NCBI RefSeq assembly: GCF_028736215.1
Contig: NZ_CP117883.1
Coordinates: forward strand, 1,178,001 to 1,242,000
Source: Mucilaginibacter sp. KACC 22773
GTDB lineage: Bacteria; Bacteroidota; Bacteroidia; Sphingobacteriales; Sphingobacteriaceae
Direction of reading: 5' to 3'
Length of the DNA stretch: 64,000 nt
Below, piece after piece: positions 53,324 through 62,795 of the stretch; the stretch's first letter is position 1; every line of letters begins with the position of its first letter. Below the pieces are notes generated by a model, which worked only from the letters and a program-made list of their open reading frames with translations, was not told the origin of the DNA and made no database searches. Position numbers and translations under genes: made by a program.

Positions 53324-54169
53324 CTAATAGTCGCCCAAAGTTTCTTCCAATTGTGCTAAAGCTAATTTAAGCTGTTCATCATTTGGTGCGATACCGTGCC
53401 ATTTGTGGCTGCCTGCCATAAAATCTACACCGTAACCCATTTCGGTGTGCATCAATATCATAATAGGTTTACCCTGGCCTGTGCGGCTTTTAGCCAATTC
53501 CAATGTTTTAACAACATCGGCCATATCGTTACCTTTCATTTCCAAAACGTCCCATCCAAAAGCTACCCATTTGGCATGCAGATCGCCTAACGACAACACT
53601 AAGTTGGTTGGCCCATCAATTTGCTGTCCGTTAACGTCAATGGTCGAAATTAAATTATCAACCTTGTTGTGCGGTGCAAACATGGCTGCTTCCCAAATTT
53701 GTCCTTCCTGTAATTCGCCATCACCATGTAAGGTATATACAAGCGATTTATCTCCATTCAGTTTCTTGGCCAAAGCCGCGCCGATGGCAACAGATAAACC
53801 CTGGCCTAATGAACCCGATGCAATGCGTACTCCCGGTAAGTGCTCGTGGGTGGTAGGGTGACCTTGTAAGCGTGTATTTAGTTTGCGGAAAGTTGCCAGT
53901 TCTGCCTTATCATAATAACCGGCATGTGCCAGGGTGCTGTAAAACACCGGCGAAATATGGCCGTTTGATAAAAAGAAAAGGTCTTCGCCAATACCATCCA
54001 TGTTGAATTTAGGATCGTGGTTCATCGCCTCAAAGTATAGGGCGGTAAAAAAATCTGTGCAACCTAATGATCCACCAGGGTGGCCCGATTGACAACCATG
54101 TACCATACGTACAATGTCGCGCCTGATTTGCGACGCGGTTTTTTCTAAGTCTTGAATTGTTGATTTCAT
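53324..54169 (-). CDS. transketolase N-terminal subunit
   Basis: The 281-residue thiamine-diphosphate-binding part of transketolase: GHPGGSLGCTDFFTALYFEAM, GHPTTHEHLPGVRIASGSLGQGLSVAIGAAL and the ThDP motif GDGELQEGQIWEAAMFAPHNKVDNL. It is followed by the C-terminal subunit gene. Loss of either subunit would remove transketolase activity unless another copy exists. Confidence 0.9.
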   Translation of the reverse strand: MKSTIQDLEKTASQIRRDIVRMVHGCQSGHPGGSLGCTDFFTALYFEAMNHDPKFNMDGIGEDLFFLSNGHISPVFYSTLAHAGYYDKAELATFRKLNTRLQGHPTTHEHLPGVRIASGSLGQGLSVAIGAALAKKLNGDKSLVYTLHGDGELQEGQIWEAAMFAPHNKVDNLISTIDVNGQQIDGPTNLVLSLGDLHAKWVAFGWDVLEMKGNDMADVVKTLELAKSRTGQGKPIMILMHTEMGYGVDFMAGSHKWHGIAPNDEQLKLALAQLEETLGDY

Positions 54170-54225
54170 TATAAATTTAGGAAACTGAACGGCTAAAGTA
54201 AAAATAATTATTGTTCTTTTAACAC

Positions 54226-54687
54226 TTATTTTACTAAGTCGAGTACTTGTTGTGATGAGTTCTTGGTGTCTACCTTGCTGATAACGTGGCTAATATTGCC
54301 ATCGCCGTCAATAATGAAGGTAGTGCGGGCGGTGCCCATATATTGCTTGCCGTACATGTTCTTCTCTACCCAAACCCCGTAGGCTTCTACAATAGATTTT
54401 TCTTCATCGGCAATAAGGGTAAAGGGAAGGCTATACTTGGTTTCGAATTTTTTATGCGATTTTTCGTCGTCGGTGCTTACGCCAATCACTTCGTAACCCT
54501 TGCTAAGTAATGATTGGTAGTTATCCCTGAAATCGCACGATTCTGCCGTGCAGCCAGGGGTATCATCTTTAGGGTAGAAATATAGGATCACATTTTTGCC
54601 CTTATAATCAGATAACGATACGGTATTTCCGTTTTGATCTTTTGCTGTAAAATCCGGGGCTTTATCGCCTTCTTTTAATGTTGACAT
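54226..54687 (-). CDS. bcp: thioredoxin-dependent thiol peroxidase (Bcp)
   Basis: A 153-residue atypical 2-Cys peroxiredoxin that reduces peroxides with thioredoxin. PKDDTPGCTAESCDFRD holds peroxidatic Cys46 and resolving Cys51. It has no signal peptide. It sits 14 bases downstream of the M23 peptidase gene on the same strand. Confidence 0.95.
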   Translation of the reverse strand: MSTLKEGDKAPDFTAKDQNGNTVSLSDYKGKNVILYFYPKDDTPGCTAESCDFRDNYQSLLSKGYEVIGVSTDDEKSHKKFETKYSLPFTLIADEEKSIVEAYGVWVEKNMYGKQYMGTARTTFIIDGDGNISHVISKVDTKNSSQQVLDLVK

Positions 54688-54701
54688 AAGTTTTTGAAGT
54701 G

Positions 54702-56423
54702 TTATCGGTAAAAATTCGCGGTAAAATCTGTAAAATTATTTTTGTTATCTACCAGCACCAATTTAAATGTATGCTTACCCGGTGCGATATCGCCGCCAAA
54801 GGTATAATTTAGAATTTTAGTTTTATAATCCAATTCCATTAAAACCCACTTATTATCAATGGTTCCGGTGTAAGTTTTGATGCCCGATAGGTTATCACTC
54901 ATCCTGAAGCTGATGGTACGGGCAGCTTTCATATTGCTGCCATCGCGGATGTTAAGCGGGTGGATAACCGGTGGCACGGTATCCAGTTTAATAAAATAAT
55001 CGCCAAAGGTGCTGGTCTGGCTTTTTACCCAGCCGTCCTGGTAGTAACCGCCTACGCAGCCCATGGTAGTGCTTACAATAACGGCCTTATCAGCATACTT
55101 GCCCAGGTCGGCTTCTGGTTTTATCCACAACTCATAATTTTCATGAATAGGGGTAAGGCGGTTATGGATATGATGTAATGACGAGTAGGCGCCCATTGGC
55201 TTTGCCGAAATGGAGTAGATAAAATCAAGGTCGTCATACAAATTGCCGGGCATTACAATAACCTTTACCTTATCGGTACCAAACTCGCTTTTTGTATCAT
55301 AGTGAAAAAGCGTCCCTGCTACTTTATTGGCCACTGCATTAAAAGGGCTTGCCTGTATTTTTAACTTTAAGGTTGATGTGTTGCCGGCAACATCTTTAAC
55401 AATGTATTCAACCTCGTGTAGTGAATTATCATTAAAGGTGATGATGCCCCTGTTAACAGATTGCGGATAAAGCGAAATATGGCTGCCCGGCATTATGAAG
55501 CATTTTTGCATCCATCGTCGCTCCAGCGTATATGATGGATAATCGATATATGCGTTAATGGCATGTGTTTGATCGAACGCGAAGCGCTCGACCGCGAAGG
55601 TGTACACCGTTTGGCCATCCAGCTTTAATTCCAGTGAATAGATGCCGTTGTGGTTGGCCGATGTACTGTTCATGTCGGTTGTATTGATGCCAAAACCGAT
55701 GTTGCCGCTTAAATGGAGCACTTGTGGTTTAGTCGGGTGGTAATTACCGGCAGCGCCACTTACCGCTATAAACTCGCGCGGTGTTTTTTCGCTGAACGGA
55801 TTGCCATTTAAGTGATAAATGCCGATGGAGCTAATGGTAGGCGGTACCTGGTCTGGAATTGTCAATCCAAACAATTGTGGGTTGATAGTTTCTTCCGTTT
55901 GGGTATCCCTGATTTCGAAATGCACATGCGGGCCGGCAGATGCGCCCGCATTACCGGAGAGAGCCACTACATCATTTTTGCAAACTGTAACCTGGGCAGG
56001 GGGCAATTTAAAATCGGCCTCGTAAGTTTGATGCTCGTATTGATAGGCTTTAACCAGCGCCGCGACGGCAGGCGTAAAAGCTTGTAAGTGACCGTATACT
56101 GTTGTATACCCATTAGGGTGCGTAATGTAAATAGCCCGCCCGAAGCCGCCAAATTGAACCCGCACCCGCGAGATATACCCATCGTTTACAGCGTATACCG
56201 GGTAGCCCGTACGCTGGTTAGTTTTAAAATCGAGCCCGGAGTGAAAATGTGCGGGCCTTAGTTCGCCAAATGAGCCAGCGGTAGTGTGCGGCAATAAATC
56301 GAGCGGGTAGCGGAAATAATTTTGAGGATAAGTTCTGCTTTGAATGGTGGCTGTTTGCGCCGGTAGCTGTGTGTATATGCCTAAAAATAATATCGAGAGG
56401 AGGACAATTGTTTTTTTTACCAT
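54702..56423 (-). CDS. M23 family metallopeptidase (LytM domain)
   Basis: The 573-residue exported protein begins with a signal peptide (IVLLSILFLGIYTQLPAQ). The LytM zinc site is HFHSGLDF (His61, Asp65) and GPHVHFEI (His165, His167), so it should be an active peptidoglycan or protein endopeptidase. The rest (residues about 200-573) is a long extracellular domain of unknown function with beta-rich character. It is a family common in Bacteroidetes for envelope remodelling. It is followed by bcp, possibly on the same transcript. Confidence 0.85.
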   Translation of the reverse strand: MVKKTIVLLSILFLGIYTQLPAQTATIQSRTYPQNYFRYPLDLLPHTTAGSFGELRPAHFHSGLDFKTNQRTGYPVYAVNDGYISRVRVQFGGFGRAIYITHPNGYTTVYGHLQAFTPAVAALVKAYQYEHQTYEADFKLPPAQVTVCKNDVVALSGNAGASAGPHVHFEIRDTQTEETINPQLFGLTIPDQVPPTISSIGIYHLNGNPFSEKTPREFIAVSGAAGNYHPTKPQVLHLSGNIGFGINTTDMNSTSANHNGIYSLELKLDGQTVYTFAVERFAFDQTHAINAYIDYPSYTLERRWMQKCFIMPGSHISLYPQSVNRGIITFNDNSLHEVEYIVKDVAGNTSTLKLKIQASPFNAVANKVAGTLFHYDTKSEFGTDKVKVIVMPGNLYDDLDFIYSISAKPMGAYSSLHHIHNRLTPIHENYELWIKPEADLGKYADKAVIVSTTMGCVGGYYQDGWVKSQTSTFGDYFIKLDTVPPVIHPLNIRDGSNMKAARTISFRMSDNLSGIKTYTGTIDNKWVLMELDYKTKILNYTFGGDIAPGKHTFKLVLVDNKNNFTDFTANFYR

Positions 56424-56476
56424 GCTTGATAGCGGAATAATTTTAATTAGATAATATAAAATGACATCGTAATAAT

Positions 56477-56668
56477 CCTGTCATGCTGAGTTTCTACCTA
56501 TAACATGTTTAATCTCTCTGTCATCCTGAGGAACGAAGGATCTATTTTTCACCATGCTTACAGCCCACAAAGTTCGCGAATAGATGCTTCGTACCTCAGC
56601 ATGACAGTTTTTAATTGCATGTCATTTCCCCTTCAGAGTCCGCAGGATTTACTATTCAGAATGACAGG
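56477..56668. repeat. nested palindrome with TGTCATnCTGA ends
   Basis: Inner arms: 56519-56544 against 56581-56606 (23 of 26). Outer arms: CCTGTCATGCTGAG (56477-56490) against 56655-56668 (12 of 14). Motifs of the TGTCATnCTGAG type with CGAAG and GATCTA-like ends recur widely in Bacteroidetes intergenic DNA. There is no coding capacity, so it could be a REP- or MITE-like element. It fills the gap between the M23 gene and the hydrolase gene. Confidence 0.75.
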
Positions 56669-56675
56669 AGGGATC

Positions 56676-57287
56676 CTACTTCACCCAAAAATCCAGCATT
56701 TTTTCATCCCCGATATATCCTTCAAGCCTGTCGCCAACCTTTACCCGGCCTACGCCTGCAGGTGTGCCGGTAAATATCAGGTCGCCCTTTTTTAGGGTGA
56801 TGTAGCGGGACACAAAGGCGATAATACTCTCGAAGCTGAAAATCAGCATGTTGGTATTACCCTGCTGGCGGGTTTCACCGTTGATATCCAGCTTGAAATT
56901 AATATTATAAATATCGGCAAATTTTGATTTGGGTACAAAGCTGCTGATAGGCGCCGAGCCATCAAAAGCCTTGGCCAGTTCCCAGGGTAACCCTTTTTCT
57001 TTATGGCGGGCCTGGATATCGCGGGCGGTAAAATCAACTCCCAGGCCTATCTCGTCATAATAACCGGCGGCAAATTTTTCGCCTATGTGCTTGCCTTCCT
57101 TGCTCACCTTGAGCACCAGTTCAATCTCGTGGTGAATATCTTCCGAAAAATCTGGATGGTAAAATGGCTTATTATCTTTTAAAAGTGCGGTGTCGGGCTT
57201 CATGAAAATAACCGGGACAGTTGGCACCGGGTTATTTAACTCTTTGGCATGTTCGGCATAGTTGCGGCCTATGGCAATAATTTTCAT
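56676..57287 (-). CDS. fumarylacetoacetate hydrolase family protein
   Basis: From ATG at 57287 (MKIIAIGRNY) it is 203 residues; an in-frame TTG at 57311 would add eight. The FAH fold is visible in RNYAEHAKELNN, KPDTALLKDN, HHEIELVLKV, LGVDFTARDIQ and TPAGVGRVKVGDRL. The family has diverse activities (e.g. acylpyruvase, 2-hydroxyhepta-2,4-diene-dioate isomerase); the substrate cannot be fixed. It is monocistronic. Confidence 0.87.
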   Translation of the reverse strand: MKIIAIGRNYAEHAKELNNPVPTVPVIFMKPDTALLKDNKPFYHPDFSEDIHHEIELVLKVSKEGKHIGEKFAAGYYDEIGLGVDFTARDIQARHKEKGLPWELAKAFDGSAPISSFVPKSKFADIYNINFKLDINGETRQQGNTNMLIFSFESIIAFVSRYITLKKGDLIFTGTPAGVGRVKVGDRLEGYIGDEKMLDFWVK

Positions 57288-57399
57288 ATATACGATATGC
57301 TTAAACGCCAAAGCTAAAAAAAAAGGTTGAGTTCGTTTGCTTCGCGTGTAGATGAGGGCGCCGGTACGCGGGTTTTAGCCACCCGGGCAATAAACGGTT

Positions 57400-58134
57400 T
57401 TACTCAAAAAACAAACTGAACATTACCGTATGTAACGACAACTTACTGATAGGTGCCGAAAACGGGTGATTTTCGGGCACCAGGATATTGCCAAAGGAGT
57501 TGGATACTTTGATTTGTGGCGACAACTTAAAAAACTCGAAATAGATATCGCAGCCCAGGCCCGCTTCGTAGGAGCTAAACCCGCCAACGTTTTTTACCAT
57601 CTTATCTAAAGGGTCAAGATTGGTTTCATCCTTTTTGGTGCCGATAGCCTTGGTGTATTTTACTCCACCCAAAATATAAGCGCGAAAATCGCCCAGCCTG
57701 TCAGATTTTAGCTTGAATGAAAGCGGCACCTCTACCGAGGTGGTCTGAATTTGTTTTACCTGGTTCTGGTCGGGATTGGCGTAAGTATAACTCAGGTTCC
57801 GGTCGGCAAAAACCAGTGACGGGGTTACACGTACTTCAAAATGTTCGGTTAAGGTGTACCGGGTTAAAAAGCCAATAGCAAAGCCGGGCTGGCTTTTCGA
57901 GCTTATGCTGTTTACCGAGTCGGTGATGTTTTTGTTGGTGGAAGCATCAAAAAAGGGTTTGCGCCAGTCGGGCTTTTTAACTATCCGCAGGTCGCTGCTT
58001 ACATAACTAAAGCTAAAACCAAAGCTCAGGTCCTGCTGATCGGCACCTCCGCCCCATGCCGGTACGTATTGTGCCAGCGAAATTTTGCTGCAAAATAAAA
58101 GGCATAAAAGTAAGAGGTACCGTTTTTTGATCAT
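57400..58134 (-). CDS. porT: PorT-like outer-membrane beta-barrel protein
   Basis: The 244-residue protein has a signal peptide (LLLLCLLFCSKISLAQ) and a beta-barrel pattern ending with FSLFFE. PorT/SprT homologues in T9SS-carrying Bacteroidetes are commonly encoded directly after ubiE, as here, with a 4-base ATGA overlap. This conserved location supports PorT identity and a role in type IX secretion. The sequence match alone is weak and I cannot run a profile. Confidence 0.72.
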   Translation of the reverse strand: MIKKRYLLLLCLLFCSKISLAQYVPAWGGGADQQDLSFGFSFSYVSSDLRIVKKPDWRKPFFDASTNKNITDSVNSISSKSQPGFAIGFLTRYTLTEHFEVRVTPSLVFADRNLSYTYANPDQNQVKQIQTTSVEVPLSFKLKSDRLGDFRAYILGGVKYTKAIGTKKDETNLDPLDKMVKNVGGFSSYEAGLGCDIYFEFFKLSPQIKVSNSFGNILVPENHPFSAPISKLSLHTVMFSLFFE

Positions 58135-58862
58135 TTAACGCCTGTGTATATCGAACAAATTCCAAACGCCAACGGCCTGTGTTTGGTATTTTTAAAACCT
58201 ACTTTATCCATTAAAGCCACAAAGTTTTTGCCATCGGGAAAGGCCGCGACAGATTCAGGCAGGTAGCTATATGCGCGGGAATCTTTACTGAATAACTTGC
58301 CAATACCCGGCGTTATATAGTTAAAGTAAAAATTGTACAACTGTTTTATAGGGAATGCTTTCGGTTTTGAAAACTCCAATACCACCGCTTTGCCACCAGG
58401 TTTTAAAACCCGTTGAATATCGGCCAGGCCAACTTCCAGGTTCTCGAAATTGCGCACACCGTATGCTACCGTAACTGCGTCAAATTCATTATTGGCAAAA
58501 GGCAGCTTCTCCGAATCGCCCAGTTTTACGCCAAATTTATCGCCCAGACCACGTTTAGCAATTTTTTGCTCAGCAATGTCAAGCATTCCCCGTGAAATAT
58601 CTACACCAACAATTTTTTCGGGCTTCAGTATTTTCAAAGCTTCAAAGGCAAAATCGCCGGTGCCGGTAGCCACGTCGAGGATCAGTTTGGGCCGATCTTT
58701 TTTTAATTCGTTGATAGCTTTTTTGCGCCAGATGATGTCGATGCCTAACGACATGAAATGGTTCAAAAAATCGTAAGTTTTTGATATATTATTGAACATA
58801 TCAGCCACCTGTTCTTTCTTGGTGGCCTGCTCATTATTGTACGGAGTTATGGTTTTGCTCAT
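58131..58862 (-). CDS. ubiE: demethylmenaquinone/2-methoxy-6-polyprenyl-1,4-benzoquinol methylase
   Basis: The 243-residue SAM-dependent methyltransferase completes menaquinone synthesis. LDVATGTGDFAFEAL is motif I, FDAVTVAYGVRNFENLEVGL is the UbiE signature, and the C-terminus (HRPLAFGICSIYTG) is typical. A TAtcTTTG box on the minus strand (58883-58876) lies 14 bases upstream of the start. It overlaps porT downstream by 4 bases. Confidence 0.94.
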   Translation of the reverse strand: MSKTITPYNNEQATKKEQVADMFNNISKTYDFLNHFMSLGIDIIWRKKAINELKKDRPKLILDVATGTGDFAFEALKILKPEKIVGVDISRGMLDIAEQKIAKRGLGDKFGVKLGDSEKLPFANNEFDAVTVAYGVRNFENLEVGLADIQRVLKPGGKAVVLEFSKPKAFPIKQLYNFYFNYITPGIGKLFSKDSRAYSYLPESVAAFPDGKNFVALMDKVGFKNTKHRPLAFGICSIYTGVK

Positions 58863-59074
58863 TTTATAATGTGCGCAAAGATAATGATTGTATGTTGATT
58901 GATTTTATCTGGTTGGATTAAGTTGACAGGCTTGTGTAAATGTTAAGTCAATTCGCTAATTTTAAAAACCAATTTAAGGTTAAGCAAATGCAGCAAGGCT
59001 ATCCTTTAAAAGGAGAACAATTTTTCAGGCTTTCTTTAAATTAAAATTATACATCAATTGATTGTCCCTTATCT

Positions 59075-60448
59075 ATGAAAGAAAAACAAGAATCCTCGCG
59101 CCGGAGTTTTATTAGAAAATTAACCACAACCACTGCCGCCGTTGCGGTTGGCAACAGCCTGTTTGCATCGCAAAGTACCGTTAAACCCTTCGCCATATTA
59201 AAAAGGCAATTGGGTTATGAGCTTAACGATCAGATTAACATTGCCTTGATAGGTGCCGGTGGTATGGGCAACAGCGATACCGATACAGCGCTAAAAGTTC
59301 CCGGCGTAAAGCTGGTAGCTGTTTGCGATTTGTATGATGGCCGCCTTAAAGATGCCAAAGCCAAATACGGGGCCGATATTTTTACCACCAGGGTTTATAA
59401 AGAAATCCTGAACCGTAAAGACATTGATGCCGTAATAATTGCCACGCCCGATCATTGGCATCAGCAAATATCTGTTGATGCCATGCATGCCGGCAAACAT
59501 GTATATTGCGAAAAACCCATGGTACATGCCATTACCGAGGGCCCGGCAGTGATAAAAGCCCAACAGGAAACCGGGAAAATTTTCCAGGTGGGCAGCCAGG
59601 GCGTATCATCGTTAGGTAACGAGAAAGCGCATGAACTGTTAAAAAGCGGCGCTATCGGTCAGCTGAATTATGCAGAAGGATTTTGGGCGCGCCGCGAACC
59701 GTTGGAGGTTTGGCAATACCCCATCCCGGCAGATGCATCGCCCCAAACGCTGGATTGGGAAACCTACATCAGCAATACCAAAAAACGCCCGTTTGATGAA
59801 AAAAGGTTTTTCCGCTGGAGAAACTATACCGACTATGGCACCGGCATGGCCGGCGATTTATTTGTGCACCTGTTTTCGAGCCTGCACTTTATAACCGACT
59901 CGATGGGGCCGAATAAAATTTATGCATCGGGTGGGCTACGTTTCTGGAATGATGGCCGCGAAGTGCCCGATGTATTATTAGGTACTTTTGATTACGGCAA
60001 AACACAAGCACACCCCGCGTTTAACCTTTCGCTGCGTTGCAATTTTGTGGATGGCACCAGCGGCACTACCTATTTAAAACTTGTAGGCAGCGAAGGCTCG
60101 ATGGATATTACCTGGGACAAGGTAACCCTTAAACGCAACAAAACTTTTGCATCCGACGATCCCTTTTATTTAGATAAATTGAAGAAAGCCGGTGTTGGGT
60201 ATGCCGAACGTAAAAAGATGTTGCCGCCTGAAGAAATTACGTATGATGCCGATAAGGGTTATATGGGCGGTCCTTATGATCACATGGTCAACTTTTTTAC
60301 TGCCATCCGTAATAATGGCAAGGTAACCGAAGATGCCGTATTTGGTTATCGCGCTGCCGCGCCCGCCCTGTTATGCAACGATAGCTATTATAATAATAGT
60401 CCCATGTTTTGGGATCCGGAGAAAATGCAGGTTTCGAAGAAGAGTTAA
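59075..60448 (+). CDS. Gfo/Idh/MocA family oxidoreductase
   Basis: A 457-residue protein with a Tat-like N-terminus (SRRSFIRKLTTTTAA), so probably exported. The Rossmann dinucleotide motif ALIGAGGMGNSDTDTAL is at about residues 48-65, followed by EKPM (YCEKPMVHAITEG). The rest is the GFO_IDH_MocA C-terminal domain. Exported members act on sugars, for example 1,5-anhydro or 3-keto derivatives. It pairs with the DUF1080 hydrolase that follows. The stop codon TAA lies inside the first unit of a heptamer array. Confidence 0.85.
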   Translation: MKEKQESSRRSFIRKLTTTTAAVAVGNSLFASQSTVKPFAILKRQLGYELNDQINIALIGAGGMGNSDTDTALKVPGVKLVAVCDLYDGRLKDAKAKYGADIFTTRVYKEILNRKDIDAVIIATPDHWHQQISVDAMHAGKHVYCEKPMVHAITEGPAVIKAQQETGKIFQVGSQGVSSLGNEKAHELLKSGAIGQLNYAEGFWARREPLEVWQYPIPADASPQTLDWETYISNTKKRPFDEKRFFRWRNYTDYGTGMAGDLFVHLFSSLHFITDSMGPNKIYASGGLRFWNDGREVPDVLLGTFDYGKTQAHPAFNLSLRCNFVDGTSGTTYLKLVGSEGSMDITWDKVTLKRNKTFASDDPFYLDKLKKAGVGYAERKKMLPPEEITYDADKGYMGGPYDHMVNFFTAIRNNGKVTEDAVFGYRAAAPALLCNDSYYNNSPMFWDPEKMQVSKKS

Positions 60449-60478
60449 GACTCAAGAGTCAAGAATCAAGACGGAAGA
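60444..60478. repeat. heptamer array at the Gfo/Idh stop codon
   Basis: Five 7-base words (GTTAAGA, CTCAAGA, GTCAAGA, ATCAAGA, CGGAAGA); the Gfo/Idh TAA is in the first. There is no complementary arm nearby. The words are the complement of those in the 23993-24034 array. Confidence 0.8.
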
Positions 60479-60495
60479 AAATTCAATCAAATCTA

Positions 60496-61233
60496 ATGAA
60501 ACAACAATTGAAAAAACTGGGGTTGGTAATGGCTGCGGCGGCTTTGGTTTGTGTGCAAACATCGGCGGTTAGTGTGAAAGTACCGCCGCACGTAAAAAAA
60601 GCGGCTGTTAAAAAGGGCCCATGGGTAAACCTTTTTGATGGTAAAACTTTAAATGGCTGGCATAGCTTCAACAAAAAAGGCGAGGTTAAAAACTGGACCA
60701 TAGTTGATGGCGCCCTGGTTTGCCTGGGCGCGGCCGAAGGCGATACCGGCGGCGATATTGTAACTGACAAAGCGTATACCAACTTTGAACTGGAGTGGGA
60801 GTGGAAAATTGATAAAGGCAGTAACAGCGGCGTACTATACCACGTAATTGAAGACCCCAAATATCATGCTACCTATAACACCGGTCCCGAATACCAGATC
60901 ATCGACGATGAAGGCTGGCCCGACAAATTGGAAGAGTGGCAAAAAACGGGCTGCGATTATGCCATGCACCTGCCTAACACGCTTAAAAAGCTGGAGCCCG
61001 TTGGTAAATGGAACATCAGCAAAATAGTATTCAACAATGGGCATGTAGAACATTGGCTAAACGGATCGAAAATAATTGCTTTTGAGGCCTGGACCGACGA
61101 ATGGAACAAGAAAAAAACCGAAGGTAAATGGAAAGATTACCCCGACTACGGCACCGCTAAAACCGGTTTAATTGCCCTGCAGGACCATGGGCATAAGGCT
61201 TATTTCCGGAACATCAGGATAAAAGAGTTATAA
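60496..61233 (+). CDS. DUF1080 (3-keto-disaccharide hydrolase) domain protein
   Basis: The ATG at 60496 gives 245 residues (MKQQLKKLGLVMAAAALV), preceded by the heptamer array; the frame is open further upstream but overlaps the previous gene. Signal peptide at residues about 7-25. DUF1080 (PF06439) motifs: VNLFDGKTLNGWHSF, DFELEWEWKI-like NFELEWEW, GSNSGVLYHV, TGPEYQIIDDEGWPD and YFRNIRIKEL. Members hydrolyse 3-keto-glycosides; with the adjacent oxidoreductase it suggests a 3-keto-glycoside route. Both are probably periplasmic. Confidence 0.87.
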   Translation: MKQQLKKLGLVMAAAALVCVQTSAVSVKVPPHVKKAAVKKGPWVNLFDGKTLNGWHSFNKKGEVKNWTIVDGALVCLGAAEGDTGGDIVTDKAYTNFELEWEWKIDKGSNSGVLYHVIEDPKYHATYNTGPEYQIIDDEGWPDKLEEWQKTGCDYAMHLPNTLKKLEPVGKWNISKIVFNNGHVEHWLNGSKIIAFEAWTDEWNKKKTEGKWKDYPDYGTAKTGLIALQDHGHKAYFRNIRIKEL

Positions 61234-61271
61234 AACGTTTTAGCAATTTGCAATATTGATAGTTTAACATA

Positions 61272-61757
61272 ATGAGGAAGTTGATTCTGATTTGCTGCCT
61301 CGGTTTGGGTTTTGGCAATGCCCGCGCACAGGTTATATACGACAGTGTGCGGGTAACCAACCATGCCGGGAGTAGGATTGACCGGATACTAAATACTTGT
61401 CGCGCTAAACTGAGGTATAGTACAAAGGAAATTAAAAATGGAAGCTTCTCTGTCGGCTACGAGATCGGTTTTTTCAAACAAACTTTAACAAACAAACTAC
61501 TTTATAAGTATGATGCATTTAGATGCTGTAATTTTACCACCATCCCCAAAAATCAACACCTTGGGGTAAGCGAATTCATTTATCAAAATAAGGCATTGGC
61601 CAACAAAGTGTTTAAGTATCTTAAATCAAACGAGCGCAGTTCTTTATCAGAGGTCTATATCAAATTTAAACCTTTACAAATTGGTACCAGCGTTTTTATC
61701 ATTCTAACCGAAACGCCCGATGATGCCGGCATAAAAAATCTGTTCAATGTTTTGTGA
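61272..61757 (+). CDS. hypothetical exported protein
   Basis: A 161-residue protein with a signal peptide (ILICCLGLGFGNARAQ). The mature part has scattered Lys/Arg and four or five hydrophobic stretches (GFFKQTLTNKLLY, FIYQNKALANKVFKYL, TSVFIILTETPD). It is not recognised. It follows the DUF1080 gene by 38 bases on the same strand. Confidence 0.55.
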   Translation: MRKLILICCLGLGFGNARAQVIYDSVRVTNHAGSRIDRILNTCRAKLRYSTKEIKNGSFSVGYEIGFFKQTLTNKLLYKYDAFRCCNFTTIPKNQHLGVSEFIYQNKALANKVFKYLKSNERSSLSEVYIKFKPLQIGTSVFIILTETPDDAGIKNLFNVL

Positions 61758-61952
61758 TATCCCATTGAATGTAAAATTTAATAACCGCCGGCTATAGGGA
61801 TGTAATTGACTTTTATTAATATTACCGGCCTCCCCACATTAAACGCTTACCGCTTCAATCCTCCAACTTAAATATTATCTGCAGGTTAGGTTTTTCTTGT
61901 ATTACCAGCAAGAATATGATAAGTTTGTGAACAAACACTAAATCTTTTTCAC

Positions 61953-62693
61953 ATGAACAGAAAAAATCTGCTTGTCATATGCTTTTTGCTTTTTACAGCG
62001 GTTGGCTTAAAAGCCCAGGACAGTTATCAACCCGGTTTTGCCATTTTGAACGACGGAACACGGGTAAGCGGCCTGATATCATTATATGAAAAGGCGCCAT
62101 GGTACAATCAGCGCTTTATTTACCTAAAAGATTCGGCGACTGTTGCCGCTAACCCGGGTAAAGACGTAAAATCAAAAAAATACGTGGCCGATGACCTTAA
62201 ATACTATAAAGTTGGCGACCGTACTTTTACCAGGATCCATTATGTTGATTTAGAAAATTTACAGGCAAAAAGCCTTGGCTCAAACGATCATATGCTGGAA
62301 GTGCTGGCATTAGGCCGAATTAAGGCTTACCGGTTTTATGCCTATCCACAGGATGTTTACGTAACCTTTGGTACCGAAGACGACGTAAAAAAGCAAATCC
62401 AGAATAACACCGACGATCTGTTAAGTCATTGGAAGATGCTCACGCAAAAAGATGATGAAAAAAAGTACCGGGATGCATTTGATTACGATTTGCAAAAACT
62501 TTTTGGCGATACGCCCGAAATATGGGAAAAGTATAAAAAAGGCGGATATGGTAACGAGCCTATCTCGGAAAAAAAAGGCTTTGCTGCAAAAATGATGAAC
62601 ATGGCCAAAAAAGCCACTTACTCGCATATGCAATGGGAATCGTTGGTAGCTGCTATTAACGAATATAATTCAAAAAATACAGCCGGAAAATAA
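61953..62693 (+). CDS. hypothetical exported protein
   Basis: The 246-residue protein starts with a signal peptide (ICFLLFTAVGLKAQ). SGLISLYEKAPWYNQRFIYLKDS and HYVDLENLQAKSLGSNDHMLEVLALGRIKAYRFYAY are conserved-looking segments without a known family. The C-terminal third has many Lys and Asp residues. It lies 195 bases after the previous hypothetical gene. A hairpin follows it. Confidence 0.6.
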   Translation: MNRKNLLVICFLLFTAVGLKAQDSYQPGFAILNDGTRVSGLISLYEKAPWYNQRFIYLKDSATVAANPGKDVKSKKYVADDLKYYKVGDRTFTRIHYVDLENLQAKSLGSNDHMLEVLALGRIKAYRFYAYPQDVYVTFGTEDDVKKQIQNNTDDLLSHWKMLTQKDDEKKYRDAFDYDLQKLFGDTPEIWEKYKKGGYGNEPISEKKGFAAKMMNMAKKATYSHMQWESLVAAINEYNSKNTAGK

Positions 62694-62710
62694 CAACGAA
62701 AAGCGATTTA

Positions 62711-62747
62711 AATGTAACAGGTCAAATATTATCCGGCCTGTTACATT
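62711..62747. terminator. hairpin between convergent hypothetical gene and VOC gene
   Basis: An 11-bp perfect stem (62711-62721 with 62737-62747) with a 15-base loop. It lies 17 bases after the plus-strand stop. There is no T run, so termination strength is unsure, but the position between convergent genes fits a terminator. Confidence 0.55.
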
Positions 62748-62795
62748 CAAAATATATCAAGTACAAGTGCTAAATGGTAGTTGCGGCCTTGCAGC

